A DNA stretch of 64,000 bases from Blastomonas sp. CACIA14H2 (GCA_000503195.1 AYSC01000011.1:39841-103840), one strand, 5' to 3'. Positions 35,041 to 43,562 are shown, counted from the stretch's first letter. A program made the numbers and translations. Notes: generated by a model from the sequence alone, not told the origin.

Positions 35041-35641
35041 GGGGATGCTCCAGATAGACCCAGGGGCGCTGCGCCCTGTCGCGCGCGTGGAAGGCGGCAA
35101 TCGCGTCGCGGTGTTTCAATGTGAGGTCGATCGCATCGAGCCCTTCGAGCAGCATCGCCTTGGCCTCGGCCTCGATGGCGAAGGTCCAGCGTGCATCGCC
35201 GCAGCGCACCGTCTGCTCGGGCAGATCGACCTGCACCTCGTGCCCCGCCAGCGCCGCAATCGCCTCGCGGTCCAGCGCCACCGGCACGATGCCATTGCGG
35301 ATGCAGTTGCCGTGGAAGATCGGCGCGAAGCTCTGGGCGATAATGCAGCGCACGCCATATTCGGCGAGCGCCCAGACGGCGTGCTCGCGGCTCGACCCGC
35401 AGCCGAAATTGACGCCCGAAGCCAGGATGCGCGCGCCTGAAAATTCGGGCTGGTTGAGCACGAAATCCGGATTGGGCAAGCGCGCCGCATCGAGATAGCG
35501 CCAGCCTGCGAACAGGCCTCCCGCAAGCCCGGTCTTCCCGGTGCTCTTCATCTCGCGCGAGGGGATGATCGCATCGGTATCGACATTGTCGCGCAGCAGC
35601 GGCGCGGCGATGGCGGTGAGCGTGGTGAACGGTTCAGCCAT
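35033..35641 (-). CDS. Aconitase-superfamily small subunit (LeuD-like), copy 2
   Basis: A 202-aa subunit with LLRDNVDTDAIIPSREM and GVNFGCGSSREHAVWALAEYG. It is longer than copy 1 by an insert after the first motif (KSTGKTGLAGGLFAGWRYLD), as in canonical LeuD/isopropylmalate isomerase-like proteins. The ATG at 35641 overlaps the large-subunit stop by 8 bases. It works with 35634-37010. Confidence 0.92.
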   Translation of the reverse strand: MAEPFTTLTAIAAPLLRDNVDTDAIIPSREMKSTGKTGLAGGLFAGWRYLDAARLPNPDFVLNQPEFSGARILASGVNFGCGSSREHAVWALAEYGVRCIIAQSFAPIFHGNCIRNGIVPVALDREAIAALAGHEVQVDLPEQTVRCGDARWTFAIEAEAKAMLLEGLDAIDLTLKHRDAIAAFHARDRAQRPWVYLEHPHA

Positions 35642-37010
35642 GCGCCCAGTCCCGTGCATCGGCGATCGCCCCCGCCAGCGCGCTTGCCGCCACCGTCTCG
35701 GGGCTGGCGATATGCGTCTTCACGCGCAGCCCCTGGCGGCTTTCGAAATTGCGGTTGGTCGAGGAGATGACGCGCGATCCCTCGGCAAAGCTTTCGCCGC
35801 CCGCGAAGAAGCACATCGAGCAGCCGCTTTCCCGCCATTCGAAGCCTGCATCGAGAAACACCCGGTCGAGCCCCTCGGCCTCGGCGGCGCGGCGGACCGC
35901 GCTCGATCCCGGCACGCAGATCGCGCGCAGCCCGGGCGCGACCTTGCGTCCCTTCAGCAAAGCCGCGGCGCGGCGCAGATCGGACAGGCGCGCATTGGTG
36001 CAGCTGCCGATAAAGGCGGCATCGATCGGCGTACCAATCAGCAGCGCGCCCGCCCGAAGCGCCATGTAATCGAGCATCGCGGGCGAAGCATCCGCAGGCA
36101 CCGCGCCGGTGACGGCCACGCTCGCCTGCGGGCTGGTGCCCCAGCTGACCATCGGCGCGATGGTGCTCGCGTCGATCGCGATCTCGGCATCGAACGCGGC
36201 ATCGGCGTCGGAGCGAAGCGTGCGCCATTGCGCCAGCGCGGCGTCCCAGCCAGTGCCCTCGGGCGCATAGCGGCGGCCCTTGAGCCATTCGAACGTCACC
36301 TCATCGGGCGCGATCAGCCCGGCAAAAGCGGAAAATTCGGTCGCCATGTTGCACAGCGTCATCCGGGCTTCCATGTCGAGCGCGGTCACCGCCGCGCCAG
36401 CGAACTCGACGACATGGCCAGCCCCGCCGCCCGCGCCGTGCGCGGCGATCAGCGCCAGCATCATGTCCTTGGCGGTGACGCCGGGGGCGAGCTGTCCGGC
36501 AAAGGTGACGCGCATCGATTTCGGCCGGGTGAGACGCAGCGTGCCGGTCGCCATCGCATGCTCGGCCTCGGACGATCCGATGCCCCAGGCGAGCGCGCCC
36601 AGCGCGCCTTGCGTGCAGGTGTGGCTGTCGGGCGCGATCAGCGTCAGGCCGGGCAGCACGATGCCGAGCTCGGGGCTGACCACGTGCATGATCCCCTGGT
36701 CGGGATGGCCCACATCGAACAAAATGATCCCCGCCGCCTCGGCCGCCGTGCGCGTTTCGGTGATGAACGCCTGGCCGCCGGGCATCAGCGTGCGGTCGGT
36801 GCGGCCGGGCAGCGTATCGACGATATGATCCATGATCGCGAAAACACGCGCCGGGTCCTGCACCTCGCGCCCTGCCTCGCGCAGCGCATTGAGCGCCGCG
36901 GCACCCGTACGCTCGTGCAGCAGCACCCGGTCGATCGCGATCAGCGCCGCGCCGCCATCGAGCGGCGCGACGACATGCGCGTCCCACAGCCGGTCGAACA
37001 GGGTGGTCAC
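35634..37010 (-). CDS. Aconitase-superfamily large subunit (LeuC-like), copy 2
   Basis: A 458-aa [4Fe-4S] hydro-lyase subunit: IAPDSHTCTQGALGALAWGIG, GSCTNARLSDL and GCSMCFFAG. The start is GTG at 37010. The ribosome site GAGAGGG 7 bases upstream is supplied by the edge of the 176-base palindromic repeat at 37017. Substrate range unknown; because true leucine synthesis genes are absent around it, a catabolic hydratase is more likely than isopropylmalate isomerase. Confidence 0.92.
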   Translation of the reverse strand: MTTLFDRLWDAHVVAPLDGGAALIAIDRVLLHERTGAAALNALREAGREVQDPARVFAIMDHIVDTLPGRTDRTLMPGGQAFITETRTAAEAAGIILFDVGHPDQGIMHVVSPELGIVLPGLTLIAPDSHTCTQGALGALAWGIGSSEAEHAMATGTLRLTRPKSMRVTFAGQLAPGVTAKDMMLALIAAHGAGGGAGHVVEFAGAAVTALDMEARMTLCNMATEFSAFAGLIAPDEVTFEWLKGRRYAPEGTGWDAALAQWRTLRSDADAAFDAEIAIDASTIAPMVSWGTSPQASVAVTGAVPADASPAMLDYMALRAGALLIGTPIDAAFIGSCTNARLSDLRRAAALLKGRKVAPGLRAICVPGSSAVRRAAEAEGLDRVFLDAGFEWRESGCSMCFFAGGESFAEGSRVISSTNRNFESRQGLRVKTHIASPETVAASALAGAIADARDWAHG

Positions 37011-37016
37011 AGTCGT

Positions 37017-37192
37017 CCCTCTCCCTTGAAGGGAGAGGGTTGCGCAAACTTGCCAGCTTGCTGGCTAGTCGAAGCTGGGTGAGGGTGAATATGCGCAGCG
37101 CGCGAGGCTGCACGCGCCTTCACCCTCATCCAACTGCGCCTAGGCGACTGCGTCGCCAAGGCTGCGTATCCTTCTCCCTTCAAGGGAGAAGG
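37017..37192. repeat. Long palindromic repeat R1 (176 bp)
   Basis: Both ends carry a CCCTCTCCCTTGAAGGGAGA-type hairpin, and the interior arms (GAAGCTGGGTGAGGGTGAA and TTCACCCTCATCCAACTG) pair, so the whole element is one large imperfect palindrome. Related copies are R2 (39878) and R3 (40980). It lies between two genes of the minus-strand operon. Confidence 0.85.
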
Positions 37193-37208
37193 TTTGGGGC
37201 GTGCAACC

Positions 37209-37709
37209 TCACTCCGCACCAGCGTTCATCTCCGCTTCGATCGCGCGCCAGTCCTTGCTCACCAGCGATTCCTGGATCGCGGTGCGCGTTTCCAGCTTGC
37301 CGTCGCGGATCCAGTGCCAGGTGCGGCAGCGCGACTTGCCGTCATCGGAAATCTGGATCATCTCGTAGAGATAGAGCGAGGGATCGCCCTGGCGCTGCCA
37401 GTAGAGCATCACGGTGCGGCTGTACTCGTCCAGGCCGACTTCCGCCGCCCAGCCGACGATCAGGTCATTGTCCCACCAGATGCGCTTGTCGCGATATTCG
37501 GCGGGGAATTCGCGGATTTCCTTGCGGCCGTCGGGCCAGCTATAATGGTTGGTCTGGTGGTACGGGAACGGGCCGTCGTCTGGAAAGCGGCAGAACAGGC
37601 GGCTGGCATGTTCGTCCACTTTTTCGCCGGCAGCGTTGTAATAGGTATAGACGCCGTCCCACACGCCCTCGTGCCGTGCCAGCAGCGGCATGTCCTCGCG
37701 AATACCCAT
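37209..37709 (-). CDS. DUF3598-like lipocalin-fold protein, copy 1
   Basis: A 166-aa protein. HEGVWDGVYTYYN near residue 13, SWPDGRKEIREF, DKRIWWDND and YEMIQISDDGKSRCRTW outline a beta-rich, calycin-like domain resembling DUF3598. The copy at 43516 shares HEG-WDG-Y, WPDGR, WWD and EMIQISDDG-SR-RTW. No signal peptide. It could bind a hydrophobic ligand or be a small isomerase or hydrolase; function unknown. AAGGAG precedes the ATG. One copy sits on each side of the divergent promoter at 39.1 kb. Confidence 0.8.
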   Translation of the reverse strand: MGIREDMPLLARHEGVWDGVYTYYNAAGEKVDEHASRLFCRFPDDGPFPYHQTNHYSWPDGRKEIREFPAEYRDKRIWWDNDLIVGWAAEVGLDEYSRTVMLYWQRQGDPSLYLYEMIQISDDGKSRCRTWHWIRDGKLETRTAIQESLVSKDWRAIEAEMNAGAE

Positions 37710-37721
37710 GGCCTTGTCTCC

Positions 37722-39095
37722 TTATCGGTTGTTGATGGCTTGATAATAGGCCCGGGCGGCGCGCGCGCGCAGCAGTGCGCGGTGTTCGCCTGCCAGACAT
37801 TCGGGGCGAATGGCACCGGGGTCAAAGGCAATCGCGTTGGCCGCGCCCACCGCATATTGGGGGCTGAAGAAATGCCGCGCGCGCACGATCTGCCAGGCGC
37901 GGATCAGATGCGTGCCATAGCGGTCGGGCGAGAGATCGGGGAAGAGCAGTTCCGCATCACCCTGCGGCACATCGGGCAGGCGGATGTCGGTCAGGCCGAA
38001 TTGCGCCGCGACCGCATCGATCACCCGCTGCCATGCTGGCCAGTCGGTCGGTGCTTCGCCCGGCCAGCCGTCAGACAGGCCGTGCCCCGGCAGGTCGATG
38101 GCGAGCGCGTCTGCCCTGCCCCGCTCCAGCTCCCCGCCGGGCGCATGCACGATCAGCACGCCCGCACCGGGGTCGCCCTGCCAGTGGATCAGACCGGAAA
38201 ATTCGGGCGTTTCGATGCGCACGAACCCGGCGTCGTGCGACTGGTCGGGCACCAGCGTATGGGCCTGGGGCAGGTCTTTCAGGAACGCGAGACTGAGCGC
38301 CTGGTGATCGGCGGGCGTCGCGCATTTCTCCGCGCGCCAGCCCTGGGGCATGGCGCCCAGCCGGTCGATATGCGCCTGGAGCGGGTCGCCGTCATAGGCG
38401 CTGATCAGCACCGGCGGCGTCACCGCATCGGCCGGCGGAATGTCGCGCGGCGCGCGTAGCACCGCGCCATAGCCCGCGCGATAGGCCGCGCCCGAATCGA
38501 GCATCTCGCGCACCGCCATGTCGATCCGCGCGACATCGGCATGCGCGCCCGGCAGCCGCGCCGCATCGCGCACATCGAACCAGGGGAAGAACCAGCTCTG
38601 CTCGAGCATCCGGTTCCACAGCCAGACGAGATGCTCGCCATAGGACGAAGGCTCGAACGGCGGCAGATAGCGCTCGCCGAACAGCGCCATTTCCTGCCGC
38701 GTCCATATCGCATAGCCGCCGATGGCAAGGCCGGTGAACCGCGCAGGGTGCCGCTTCAGCGCCGTGACCAGGATGATCCCGCCCGAATGGAAACCATAAG
38801 CCGGGCATGGCGGCAGGCCGAGCGCATCCATCGTCGCCACCAGCGCATCGGCGAAATCGTCGATCTCGGGCGCACCGGGCAGCGGATCGGACTGGCCGAA
38901 ACCCGGCGTATCCGGCGCGATGCAGGTGAAATGCTCGGCCCAGCGCTCGATCAGCGGGGCATATTCGCCGCCGTTGCGCGGGCTCTGGTGAATCATGAGC
39001 AGCGGCGGCCCACTGCCCGCCTGTCGGTAATGCACGCGCCGCCGGCTTCCATCGCCTTGCGGCACATCGACATAGTGGCGGGTGATCCGGATCAT
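37722..39095 (-). CDS. Tandem (double) alpha/beta hydrolase with GxHxG elbow
   Basis: A 457-aa protein. Residues 1-290 form a full alpha/beta hydrolase module (MIHQSPRNGGEY, DTPGFGQSD, elbow YGFHSGG with His103 at the nucleophile position, VPDQSHDAGF). A shorter second module (about 305-457) restarts with GVLIVHAPGGE and DLPGHGLSDGW but has no obvious elbow. The first half is paralogous to 12964-13809, which has the same H103. First gene of the long minus-strand operon, under the perfect motif A palindrome at 39101. Confidence 0.82.
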   Translation of the reverse strand: MIRITRHYVDVPQGDGSRRRVHYRQAGSGPPLLMIHQSPRNGGEYAPLIERWAEHFTCIAPDTPGFGQSDPLPGAPEIDDFADALVATMDALGLPPCPAYGFHSGGIILVTALKRHPARFTGLAIGGYAIWTRQEMALFGERYLPPFEPSSYGEHLVWLWNRMLEQSWFFPWFDVRDAARLPGAHADVARIDMAVREMLDSGAAYRAGYGAVLRAPRDIPPADAVTPPVLISAYDGDPLQAHIDRLGAMPQGWRAEKCATPADHQALSLAFLKDLPQAHTLVPDQSHDAGFVRIETPEFSGLIHWQGDPGAGVLIVHAPGGELERGRADALAIDLPGHGLSDGWPGEAPTDWPAWQRVIDAVAAQFGLTDIRLPDVPQGDAELLFPDLSPDRYGTHLIRAWQIVRARHFFSPQYAVGAANAIAFDPGAIRPECLAGEHRALLRARAARAYYQAINNR

Positions 39096-39100
39096 GCCCT

Positions 39101-39118
39101 AATTTGTCCGGACAAATT
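39101..39118. promoter_or_regulatory. Motif A operator, perfect 18-bp palindrome (site 3)
   Basis: AATTTGTCCGGACAAATT reads the same on both strands. It is centred in the 81-base gap between the divergent genes at 39095 (-) and 39177 (+), so one bound regulator could control both large operons of the middle region. Confidence 0.75.
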
Positions 39119-39176
39119 CATCTCGACAAGCCCTTTTTTGCGATTATGGTTCGAATCGCTGCCTGACGGAGGAAAT

Positions 39177-39857
39177 ATGGAGATTATCGGCACACGGATG
39201 ATCCGCGAGGACAAGACCGCGCGCGAGCTGTTCGAGGCGGTGATGGCCAATCCGGCGCGCAACAAGTTCGGCTTCGGCGAGAAGCTCGCGATCGTGAATG
39301 TCGACGTGCAGCAGGCCTATACCCGGATCGACATGTTCAAGACTGCGTACGAGACCGACCCCCGGCAGATCGAGCATATCAACACCATCTCGCGCCTGGC
39401 GCGCGCCAAGGGCATGCCGGTCATCTGGACGCGCGTCGCGTACAAGGACGATGCGGCGGACGCCGGCGTGTGGGGCACGCGCACCAATACCCCCGACAGC
39501 CTGCAGAACATCCGCTATGACAGCGAGCGCCACGCCTATGACCCGCGGTGCGAATTCGGGCCCGACGACCTGCATTATACCAAGCGAATGCCGAGCGCGT
39601 TCTTCGAAACGCCGCTGGCGAGCTATCTCACCTTCCACCGCGTCGACACCGTCGTGGTCACGGGCGGCAGCACTTCGGGCTGCGTCCGCGCGACCGCGGT
39701 CGACGCGCTCAGCCATGGCTATCGCACCATCGTCCCAATCGAGACCTGCGCCGACAAGCACGAGAGCTATCATTTCGCCAACCTCACCGACCTGCAGCTC
39801 AAATATGCCGATGTGGAGCCTGTGCAGACGGTGATCGACTGGCTGGAGCAGAGGTGA
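39177..39857 (+). CDS. Isochorismatase-like cysteine hydrolase (amidase type)
   Basis: A 226-aa cysteine hydrolase with the catalytic triad D43 (NVDVQQAY), K136 (YTKRMPSAF) and C169 (STSGCVRATA). Known relatives include N-carbamoylsarcosine amidase, maleamate amidohydrolase and ureidoacrylate hydrolase, which cleave C-N bonds of half-amides. GGAGG lies 6 bases before the ATG. It leads an operon with two deacetylase-like hydrolases, so ring opening of a cyclic amide followed by half-amide hydrolysis is plausible (inference). Confidence 0.92.
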   Translation: MEIIGTRMIREDKTARELFEAVMANPARNKFGFGEKLAIVNVDVQQAYTRIDMFKTAYETDPRQIEHINTISRLARAKGMPVIWTRVAYKDDAADAGVWGTRTNTPDSLQNIRYDSERHAYDPRCEFGPDDLHYTKRMPSAFFETPLASYLTFHRVDTVVVTGGSTSGCVRATAVDALSHGYRTIVPIETCADKHESYHFANLTDLQLKYADVEPVQTVIDWLEQR

Positions 39858-39877
39858 TGGGGGTTGCTGTCGCAATA

Positions 39878-40058
39878 CCTTCCCCCCTGGAGGGGAAGGA
39901 TACGAAGCCTTGGCGACGCAGTCGCCTAGGCGCAGTTGGATGAGGGGGAAGATGCGAGGAGCGACCCTTGCCCTGCACCCGCTTCACCCTCACCCAGCTA
40001 CGCCTAGCTTCGCTTCGCTCATCAAGGCTCCGCAACCCTCTCCCCTCAAGGGAGAGGG
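39878..40058. repeat. Long palindromic repeat R2 (181 bp)
   Basis: The element opens with CCTTCCCCCCTGGAGGGGAA and closes with CCCTCTCCCCTCAAGGGAGA plus GGG. The arm GCGACGCAGTCGCCTAGGCG is the reverse complement of the right arm of R1, so R2 lies inverted relative to R1. It ends 18 bases before the ATG at 40077. Confidence 0.85.
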
Positions 40059-40076
40059 ATATGAGGGGCGAAAGCC

Positions 40077-40961
40077 ATGACCCCCGACCCCCAACTCTAT
40101 ACCTTCTCCGCCTGGCGCGGGCGGCGCAAAATCCGCTGGCCCGAGGGCAAGAGCTGCGCGGTCTGGGTCGCGCCGAATCTCGAATATTACGAGCTCGACC
40201 CGCCCGCCAACCCGCACCGCAAGAGCTGGGCGAAGCCGCATCCCGATGTGGTCGGCTATGCCCATCGCGACCATGCCAACCGCGTCGGGCACTGGCGCAT
40301 GGCGGACGTGATGACGCGGCACGGCTTTCCCGGTTCGGTCAGCCTGTCGGTCGCCTTGTGCGATCATATCCCGGAGGTGGTCGAGGACGCGCGCCAGCGC
40401 GGCTGGGAGTTCTTCAGTCACGGCATCTACAACACCCGCTACAGCTACGGCATGGACGAGGCGCAGGAGCGCGCGATCATCGAGGACAGCATCGCCACGG
40501 TCGAGCGCGCCACCGGGCAGCGCATCCGCGGCTGGCTCGCCCCTGCGCTGACGCACACGCCGCGCACGCTCGATCTGATCGCCGAATACGGGCTCGACTA
40601 TACCTGTGACCTCTATCACGACGACCAGCCGACCGATGTGAAGGTGAAATCTGGGCGGCTGACCGCGATCCCCTACAGCCTCGAGGTCAACGACCATTAT
40701 GGCTTCTTCATCTACAACATGAGCCCGCGCGATTATGCCGACACGCTGATCCGCCAGTTCGAGCGGCTGGCGAGCGAGGGCGAGCGCGAGGATGGTCCGG
40801 GCGGCACCGTGATGTGCATTCCGCTGCACAGCTATCTCATCGGCCAGCCGCACCGCATCGGCCCGTTCGAGGAGGTGCTGCGCCACATCGCCGCCGACGG
40901 CCGCGCCTGGATCGCGACCGCGGGTGAGATCGTCGACGCCTGGCGGGAGCAGCAGGGATGA
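40077..40961 (+). CDS. Polysaccharide deacetylase family hydrolase (PuuE-like), copy 2
   Basis: A 294-aa NodB-fold hydrolase: VWVAPNLEYYELDPP near residue 30, FFSHGIYNTRYSYG with the metal-type His, and the PuuE-like CIPLHSYLIGQPHR near the end. No signal peptide. Next to a close functional relative (41176), which suggests two successive hydrolyses or two substrates. Expected to open a cyclic amide or related C-N ring (family inference). Confidence 0.9.
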   Translation: MTPDPQLYTFSAWRGRRKIRWPEGKSCAVWVAPNLEYYELDPPANPHRKSWAKPHPDVVGYAHRDHANRVGHWRMADVMTRHGFPGSVSLSVALCDHIPEVVEDARQRGWEFFSHGIYNTRYSYGMDEAQERAIIEDSIATVERATGQRIRGWLAPALTHTPRTLDLIAEYGLDYTCDLYHDDQPTDVKVKSGRLTAIPYSLEVNDHYGFFIYNMSPRDYADTLIRQFERLASEGEREDGPGGTVMCIPLHSYLIGQPHRIGPFEEVLRHIAADGRAWIATAGEIVDAWREQQG

Positions 40962-40979
40962 ACGCGACCGCTGCCCTAA

Positions 40980-41156
40980 CCTTCTCTCCCTCGAGGGGAG
41001 AGAATAGGAAGGCTTGGCGGCTTGCCCGCCTAGCCGGACTTAGAGAGGGTGGAGCGGGTGCACACTCGCTCTTGCACGATTTCACCCTCACCCAGCTTCG
41101 ACTAGGCTCGCTTCGCTCGCCAAGTCTGCGCAACCCTCTCCCGTCAAGGGAGAGGG
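40980..41156. repeat. Long palindromic repeat R3 (177 bp)
   Basis: Same architecture as R1 and R2: CTTCTCTCCCTCGAGGGGAG at the left, TTCACCCTCACCCAGCTTCG in the middle and CCCTCTCCCGTCAAGGGAGA plus GGG at the right. It ends 19 bases before the ATG at 41176. Confidence 0.85.
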
Positions 41157-41175
41157 ATTTGAAGAGCAGCCCGCA

Positions 41176-42099
41176 ATGAGCCTCGACCCCAGCTATCTCG
41201 AATACCCCCATCGCCGCCTTGGCATGGACCATAAGCTGTACCCGTACAGCAACCTGTTCCAGCGCCCGCCGGTGCAATGGCCCGGCGAGAAGAGCGTCGC
41301 GATCTGGCCGGTGATCTGCCTCGAATGGTTCCCGATGGTGCCCAGCGACACGCCGTTCCGCGCGCCGGGGCACATGCAGACTGCCTATCCCGATTACCGC
41401 CATTATACCGCGCGCGAATATGGCACGCGGATCGGGCTGTTCCGGCTCCTCGATGCGTTCGAGGCGGTCGGCGCACGCATCTCGGTCGCGTGCAACGGCG
41501 CGATCGCGGACCGCTATCCCGCGATCATCGAGGCGTTGGTGAAGGGCGGGCACGAGATCGTCGCGCATTCGACCGACATGAACGGCACCATCGCCTCGGG
41601 CCTGGCAGAAGCCGACGAGCGCGCGCTGATCGCCGCTTCGCTCGACGCGCTGGAAAAGGCGAGCGGCACGCGCCCGCGCGGCTGGCTGTCGATCGCAAGG
41701 TCGCAGTCGTTCGCCACCCCGCACCTGCTTGCCGAGGCCGGGCTCGATTACATGTGCGACTGGGTGAATGACGAGCTTCCCTATGCGATGACCACCGAGG
41801 CGGGCGGGATCGTCAATATGCCGCTCAACCACGAACTGTCAGACCGGCAGATCATCAACGTGCAGCAGCAATCGGTGGACAGCTATGCGACACAGATGCG
41901 CGATGCCTATGGCTGGCTGGCGCACGAAGCCGAAGCGCATAGCGGGCGGATGCTGCCGATGCACCTGACGCCGTACATCATGGGCCTGCCGTACCGCATC
42001 GACGCCTTCGAGGCGCTGGTGCGCTGGCTTGCCGAGCAGCCGGGGGCCTGGTTCGCCACCGGCAGCGAGATCCTCGACAGCTGGAGCGCGAGCACGTGA
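41176..42099 (+). CDS. Polysaccharide deacetylase family hydrolase (PuuE-like), copy 3
   Basis: A 307-aa member: IWPVICLEWFPMVPSDTPF near residue 40, IVAHSTDMNGTIASG, and MHLTPYIMGLPYRIDAFEAL. The LHP/LHS histidine of copies 1 and 2 is kept but shifted (MHLTPY), so its active site may differ. The GTG of the aldehyde dehydrogenase overlaps the stop, giving tight coupling. Confidence 0.9.
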   Translation: MSLDPSYLEYPHRRLGMDHKLYPYSNLFQRPPVQWPGEKSVAIWPVICLEWFPMVPSDTPFRAPGHMQTAYPDYRHYTAREYGTRIGLFRLLDAFEAVGARISVACNGAIADRYPAIIEALVKGGHEIVAHSTDMNGTIASGLAEADERALIAASLDALEKASGTRPRGWLSIARSQSFATPHLLAEAGLDYMCDWVNDELPYAMTTEAGGIVNMPLNHELSDRQIINVQQQSVDSYATQMRDAYGWLAHEAEAHSGRMLPMHLTPYIMGLPYRIDAFEALVRWLAEQPGAWFATGSEILDSWSAST

Positions 42100-43562
42100 A
42101 GGTCATCAACCCGCGCACCGGCGAGGCCGATTATGCGATCGCCCCGCTCGATGCTGCGGCCGTGCAGACCGAGGCGGTGCGGCTGCGCGCCGCGCAACCG
42201 GCCTGGGCGGCGCTCGAGCCCGAGGCGCGCTCTGCCATCCTGCACCGCTGGGCCGATGCCGTGGTCACGCATCGCGAAGCCCTGCTCGACGCGCTGACGC
42301 GCGATACCGGGCGGCGGCGGATATCGGAGATCGAGGTCGATGGCCTGCCCATGACCATCCGCCGCTGGGCCGATCTGGCCCCGAAGCTGATCGCCGAACA
42401 CAGCCGAAACGACCAGCCGAGTGCGCACCCGACGGTGCGCAATTCGACGCGGCTCGTCCCCTATCCGCTGTTCGGGGCGATCGCGCCGTGGAATTTCCCC
42501 ATCGTGCTCTCGACCATCGACGCTATCCCTGCACTCGCCGCCGGATGCGCGGCGCTGGTCAAGCCGTCGGAAATCACCCCGCGCTTCATTGCCCCCTTGC
42601 GCGAAACCATAGCCCAGGTGCCAGAGCTCGCTGCGGTGCTCTCCTTCATCGAAGGCGATGCCGCGACCGGCCAGGCGCTGGTCGAGGCGGTCGATTATGT
42701 CTGCTTCACCGGATCGGTCGCGACCGGGCGCAAGGTGGCCGAGGCCGCAGCGCGCGCCTTCGTCCCCGCCAATCTGGAATTGGGTGGCAAGGACCCGATG
42801 ATCGTGCTCGCCAGCGCCGATCCGGTGGCGGCCGCGCAACTCGCCCTGCGCGCGAGCATCGTCGCCACCGGCCAGGCCTGCCAGTCGATCGAGCGCATCT
42901 ATGTCGCGCGCGCGATCTACCAGCCGTTTCTCGACGCGCTGGTCACAGCAGCGAACAAGGTGCGGCTCAACTATCCGGACATTTCCGCAGGCGAGATCGG
43001 CCCGTTCATCTTCGGCCCGCAGGGTGCAAAGGTGCAGGCGCAGATCGACGAGGCGGTCGCCATGGGCGCGAAGGTGCTCACCGGGGGCACGGTCGAGACG
43101 CTGGGCGGCGGGCAATATCTGAGGCCCACCGTCATCGCCGATGCGACTGCGGACATGGCGGTGGTGCGCGACGAGACCTTCGGCCCGGTGCTCCCGGTGA
43201 TCGCGTTCGACGATGTCGAGCAGGCGATCACCCAGGCCAATGATAGCATCTACGGCCTGTCCGCCGCCGTGGTCGCCGCGAGTGCCGAGGAGGCCGAGGC
43301 GGTCGCGGGGCGGCTCGAGGCGGGCGCGGTGTCGATCAACGACGGCTCGCTCACCTCGATGGTCTGGGATGCGGAAAACAGCTCGTTCAAGCTCTCCGGC
43401 ATGGGGCCCTCGCGCATGGGGGAAAGCGGCCTGCTGCGCTATTTCCGCAAGCAGGCGCTGATCCGCCAGACCGCCGCCCCCTTCCCCTTGCCGCCTATGC
43501 CGAGGATGCCCCGCGATGAGAGAGCTGCTTGCCCGCGAGATGCCTGCGCTGTTCGCGCATGA
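42096..43562 (+). CDS. NAD(P)-dependent aldehyde dehydrogenase, copy 2
   Basis: A 488-aa dehydrogenase with IAPWNFPIVL, FTGSVATGRK, LELGGKDP and catalytic C262 in TGQACQS. GTG start overlapping the upstream stop. The last 30 residues (PLPPMPRMPRDERAA and on) are a non-family tail that overlaps the next gene by 47 bases, so the original stop may have been lost. It oxidises an aldehyde intermediate of the right-half pathway. Confidence 0.93.
   Translation: MKVINPRTGEADYAIAPLDAAAVQTEAVRLRAAQPAWAALEPEARSAILHRWADAVVTHREALLDALTRDTGRRRISEIEVDGLPMTIRRWADLAPKLIAEHSRNDQPSAHPTVRNSTRLVPYPLFGAIAPWNFPIVLSTIDAIPALAAGCAALVKPSEITPRFIAPLRETIAQVPELAAVLSFIEGDAATGQALVEAVDYVCFTGSVATGRKVAEAAARAFVPANLELGGKDPMIVLASADPVAAAQLALRASIVATGQACQSIERIYVARAIYQPFLDALVTAANKVRLNYPDISAGEIGPFIFGPQGAKVQAQIDEAVAMGAKVLTGGTVETLGGGQYLRPTVIADATADMAVVRDETFGPVLPVIAFDDVEQAITQANDSIYGLSAAVVAASAEEAEAVAGRLEAGAVSINDGSLTSMVWDAENSSFKLSGMGPSRMGESGLLRYFRKQALIRQTAAPFPLPPMPRMPRDERAACPRDACAVRA

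Noticed and set aside
29761..37010. Leucine biosynthesis operon
   Set aside because: Two LeuCD-like pairs occur without leuA or leuB and amid CoA transferase, HMGL-like lyase and cytochrome c genes; a catabolic role fits better.
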